Source: Phoenicibacter congonensis (GTDB taxonomy: Bacteria; Actinomycetota; Coriobacteriia; Coriobacteriales; Eggerthellaceae). Taken from it: a stretch of DNA of 7,270 bases. Below, piece by piece: positions 6,362 through 7,270 of this stretch (position 1 is the first letter of the stretch; each line of letters begins with the position of its first letter). The stretch lies in NCBI GenBank assembly GCA_030530045.1, contig JAUMVS010000070.1:1-7270 (forward strand), written 5' to 3'. A program made the translations under genes and the position numbers. Under the pieces are notes generated by a model. It made no database searches and had not been told where the DNA came from. It was given only the letters and a program-made list of their open reading frames with translations.

Positions 6362-6465
6362 AAACTTTGCGGGTGTTCAAAAAATGAGAGTTTTATTTTT
6401 GAAGTGTTTACAAGTACAACAGGCAGTGTAGTCGGGTCAAATGCGTCATCTCAAAATGGAGCGCA

Positions 6466-6474
6466 TGCTAACAT
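6466..6474 (+). promoter_or_regulatory. Candidate extended -10 promoter for the zinc-ribbon gene
   Basis: TGCTAACAT matches the extended -10 form TGnTATAAT with two mismatches in the hexamer and would start a transcript near 6481, giving a leader of about 28 nt before the ATG at 6509. No good -35 is seen 17 nt upstream, as is common for extended -10 promoters. An inverted repeat ATGCG/CGCAT (6441-6445 and 6462-6466) abuts it. Confidence 0.35.
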
Positions 6475-6508
6475 TTTTTTATCGAACAAAATGACGAAAG
6501 GAACCAAA

Positions 6509-6901
6509 ATGCTAAGATGCTCACACTGTGGTGCAGAAGTTGCTGCAACCGACGAAGTTTGCAAGAACTGCGGCTACGCTCTCGTCAAGCCAGAAGGCAC
6601 TGCCTATGCACAAAACTATCAAGTGGCTCCTGCTCCAGCTCCTCAGGTCCAATACACTGAAAGCGGCATGACCAAGACCGACGAAAACCTTCGCCTCGCT
6701 GCTTTTGTAGTTGCGGTTGTAACCACTGTTTGCGCTGGCTTTTTTATTATTCCTCTTGCATGGATGATTCCAATGACAGTGCACACTTGGAAAATCTACA
6801 AAGGCGAGAGAGCAAACACTGTTTGTTTTGGCGTGTGTTCGCTACTCTTCCTCGACCTAATTACTGGCGTTTTACTGCTTTGCTCTAATAAGGATCAGTA
6901 G
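6509..6901 (+). CDS. Zinc-ribbon membrane protein, two transmembrane segments
   Basis: 130 residues. An N-terminal zinc ribbon has two CxxC knuckles: C4/C7 in MLRCSHCGAEV and C18/C21 in VCKNCGYAL. A Pro/Ala/Gln-rich linker (about 28-53) follows, then two hydrophobic segments, about 63-91 (containing FFIIPLAWMIPMTV) and about 104-125, joined by a short basic loop HTWKIYKGERAN. It resembles the common zinc-ribbon-domain small membrane proteins of Gram-positive bacteria and Actinomycetota, most of unknown function. The ribbon is likely cytoplasmic. The start at 6509 is chosen because AAAGGA (6497-6502) lies 6 nt upstream and the ribbon begins at residue 4. It is transcribed away from the methyltransferase operon as a single gene ending at the terminator at 6955-6992. 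No signal links it to methyl metabolism. Confidence 0.85.
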   Translation: MLRCSHCGAEVAATDEVCKNCGYALVKPEGTAYAQNYQVAPAPAPQVQYTESGMTKTDENLRLAAFVVAVVTTVCAGFFIIPLAWMIPMTVHTWKIYKGERANTVCFGVCSLLFLDLITGVLLLCSNKDQ

Positions 6902-6954
6902 GTTCCAGCGTAAAAGCGCTAAAGCGCAAGAATCATACAATCAAAGACTGGTCG

Positions 6955-6992
6955 CAAGCAGGAAATTGTGATGGTTTCCTGCTTGTATTTTT
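6955..6992 (+). terminator. Rho-independent terminator after the zinc-ribbon gene
   Basis: A perfect 11-bp inverted repeat, CAAGCAGGAAA (6955-6965) and TTTCCTGCTTG (6975-6985), encloses a 9-nt loop and is followed by the T-rich TATTTTTA. It lies 53 nt past the stop at 6901. Its 3' end overlaps the possible -35 of the next gene's promoter. A smaller GCGC-TAAA-GCGC hairpin is just after the stop. Confidence 0.9.
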
Positions 6993-7010
6993 ATGCAAGC
7001 TGACTATAAT
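6983..7010 (+). promoter_or_regulatory. Promoter of the Lys/Ala/Thr-rich gene
   Basis: A perfect -10 TATAAT at 7005-7010 has a weak -35 TTGTAT (6983-6988) at 16-bp spacing. Transcription would start near 7017, giving a leader of about 38 nt. The -35 overlaps the 3' arm of the preceding terminator. Confidence 0.7.
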
Positions 7011-7054
7011 AGTATGTTCAGTTTGACTGTATATTAGGAGGAAAATCACATCTG

Positions 7055-7270
7055 ATGACAACTAAGTCTGAAACTCCAAAAACCACAACTTCACAAAAGA
7101 ATACCGAGACAGAAAGCAAAAAGTCAACCACTGGCACCACTACTAGGGCGAAAAAGACTACCGCCAAGACAACTTCAGCTGCCAAAAAGACGACTGCTTC
7201 TGCAACTGCTGCTAAAAAAACTACGGCGGCAAAAACCACAAAAACTGCAGCTGCAAAAACGACTGCAACA
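7055..7270 (+). CDS. Lys/Ala/Thr-rich low-complexity protein N-terminus (partial, runs off right edge)
   Basis: Open from an ATG at 7055 to the window end, 72 codons, starting MTTKSETPKTTTSQKN. Composition is almost entirely Thr, Lys, Ala and Ser, with repeated AKKTT units from about residue 32. AGGAGG (7036-7041) lies 13 nt before the ATG, a long spacing; an in-frame CTG three bases earlier is a less likely start. The preceding TATAAT promoter supports a real gene. Such basic disordered tails occur as N-terminal extensions of primary sigma factor RpoD and of Rho in Actinomycetota, and in histone H1-like or HupB-like nucleoid proteins. The visible part cannot choose between them. It would bind nucleic acid if any of these is right. 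The opposite strand is open here only because of the composition. Confidence 0.75.
   Translation, partial: MTTKSETPKTTTSQKNTETESKKSTTGTTTRAKKTTAKTTSAAKKTTASATAAKKTTAAKTTKTAAAKTTAT
7148..7270 (+). repeat. Degenerate AKKTT-coding repeat tract
   Basis: Imperfect repeats of a GC(N)AAAAA(G/A)AC(N)AC pattern encode AKKTT or AKTT units, for example at about 7148, 7180 and 7211. Third positions differ between copies, so the repeat is maintained at the protein level and is not a recent exact DNA expansion. Confidence 0.6.

Larger units (their letters stand above)
6293..6508. other. Divergent intergenic regulatory region
   Basis: This AT-rich stretch separates the minus-strand riboswitch leader from the plus-strand zinc-ribbon gene and holds no convincing gene. 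It contains the candidate operon -10 (6356-6361), a short hairpin GCAC-TTTT-GTGC (6322-6333), and a candidate extended -10 for the plus strand (6466-6474). An ATG at 6404 is in frame with the zinc-ribbon gene but has no ribosome binding site, and the residues it would add look non-coding. Confidence 0.6.

Noticed and set aside
6404..6508. N-terminal extension of the zinc-ribbon protein to 6404
   Set aside because: No ribosome binding site there, the added residues are not domain-like, and AAAGGA sits 6 nt before the ATG at 6509.

Overview
The window carries a seven-gene minus-strand operon for corrinoid-dependent methyl transfer, transcribed from about 6350 down to the left edge, where its last gene is cut. 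Two plus-strand genes lie to the right of a shared regulatory region. In order of transcription the operon encodes a UroD-superfamily (MtaA/MtbA-like) zinc methyltransferase (start 6103), a B12-binding corrinoid protein (4992), a second MtaA-like methyltransferase (4314), a third, short and divergent UroD-like protein (3257), a CobW/COG0523 GTPase with a Cys/His-rich metal-binding insert (2358), a second corrinoid protein (1344), and the N-terminal third or so of a RACo-type iron-sulfur ATPase that would reactivate oxidised corrinoid (612).

How the parts fit: the MtaA-like enzymes move a methyl group to or from the cobalt of the corrinoid proteins. The RACo-like protein returns accidentally oxidised Co(II) to Co(I) using ATP. 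The CobW-like protein probably handles a metal, with zinc for the methyltransferases the simplest guess. The methyl donor and acceptor cannot be read from this window. No MttB-, MtmB/MtbB-, MtaB- or MetH/MtvA-type gene is present, so partners may lie beyond the left edge.

The 405 bp between the operon and the plus-strand genes (6104-6508) holds a clear cobalamin riboswitch aptamer on the minus strand (about 6155-6292), a weak promoter candidate for the operon and a candidate extended -10 promoter for the plus-strand gene. A B12 sensor placed over B12-using enzymes, rather than over B12 synthesis or uptake, is the most interesting regulatory point.

To the right are a small zinc-ribbon membrane protein (6509-6901), a strong Rho-independent terminator (6955-6992), a promoter with a perfect TATAAT, and the start of a Lys/Ala/Thr-rich low-complexity protein running off the right edge.

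Three oddities stand out. The first methyltransferase gene reads into a basic 35-nt overlap with the next gene, but restoring one A in an A5 run at 5051-5055 gives a natural C-terminus and a stop 5 nt before the next start. The third UroD-like protein lacks the zinc-binding His and the distal Cys and is followed by an unusually long gap. The GTPase has an altered guanine-recognition motif.

The organism is probably an anaerobic bacterium of moderate GC that uses methylated compounds. The Lys/Ala/Thr-rich N-terminus and the general style suggest Actinomycetota of the Coriobacteriia type, but this is a low-confidence inference and an acetogenic Bacillota is not excluded.
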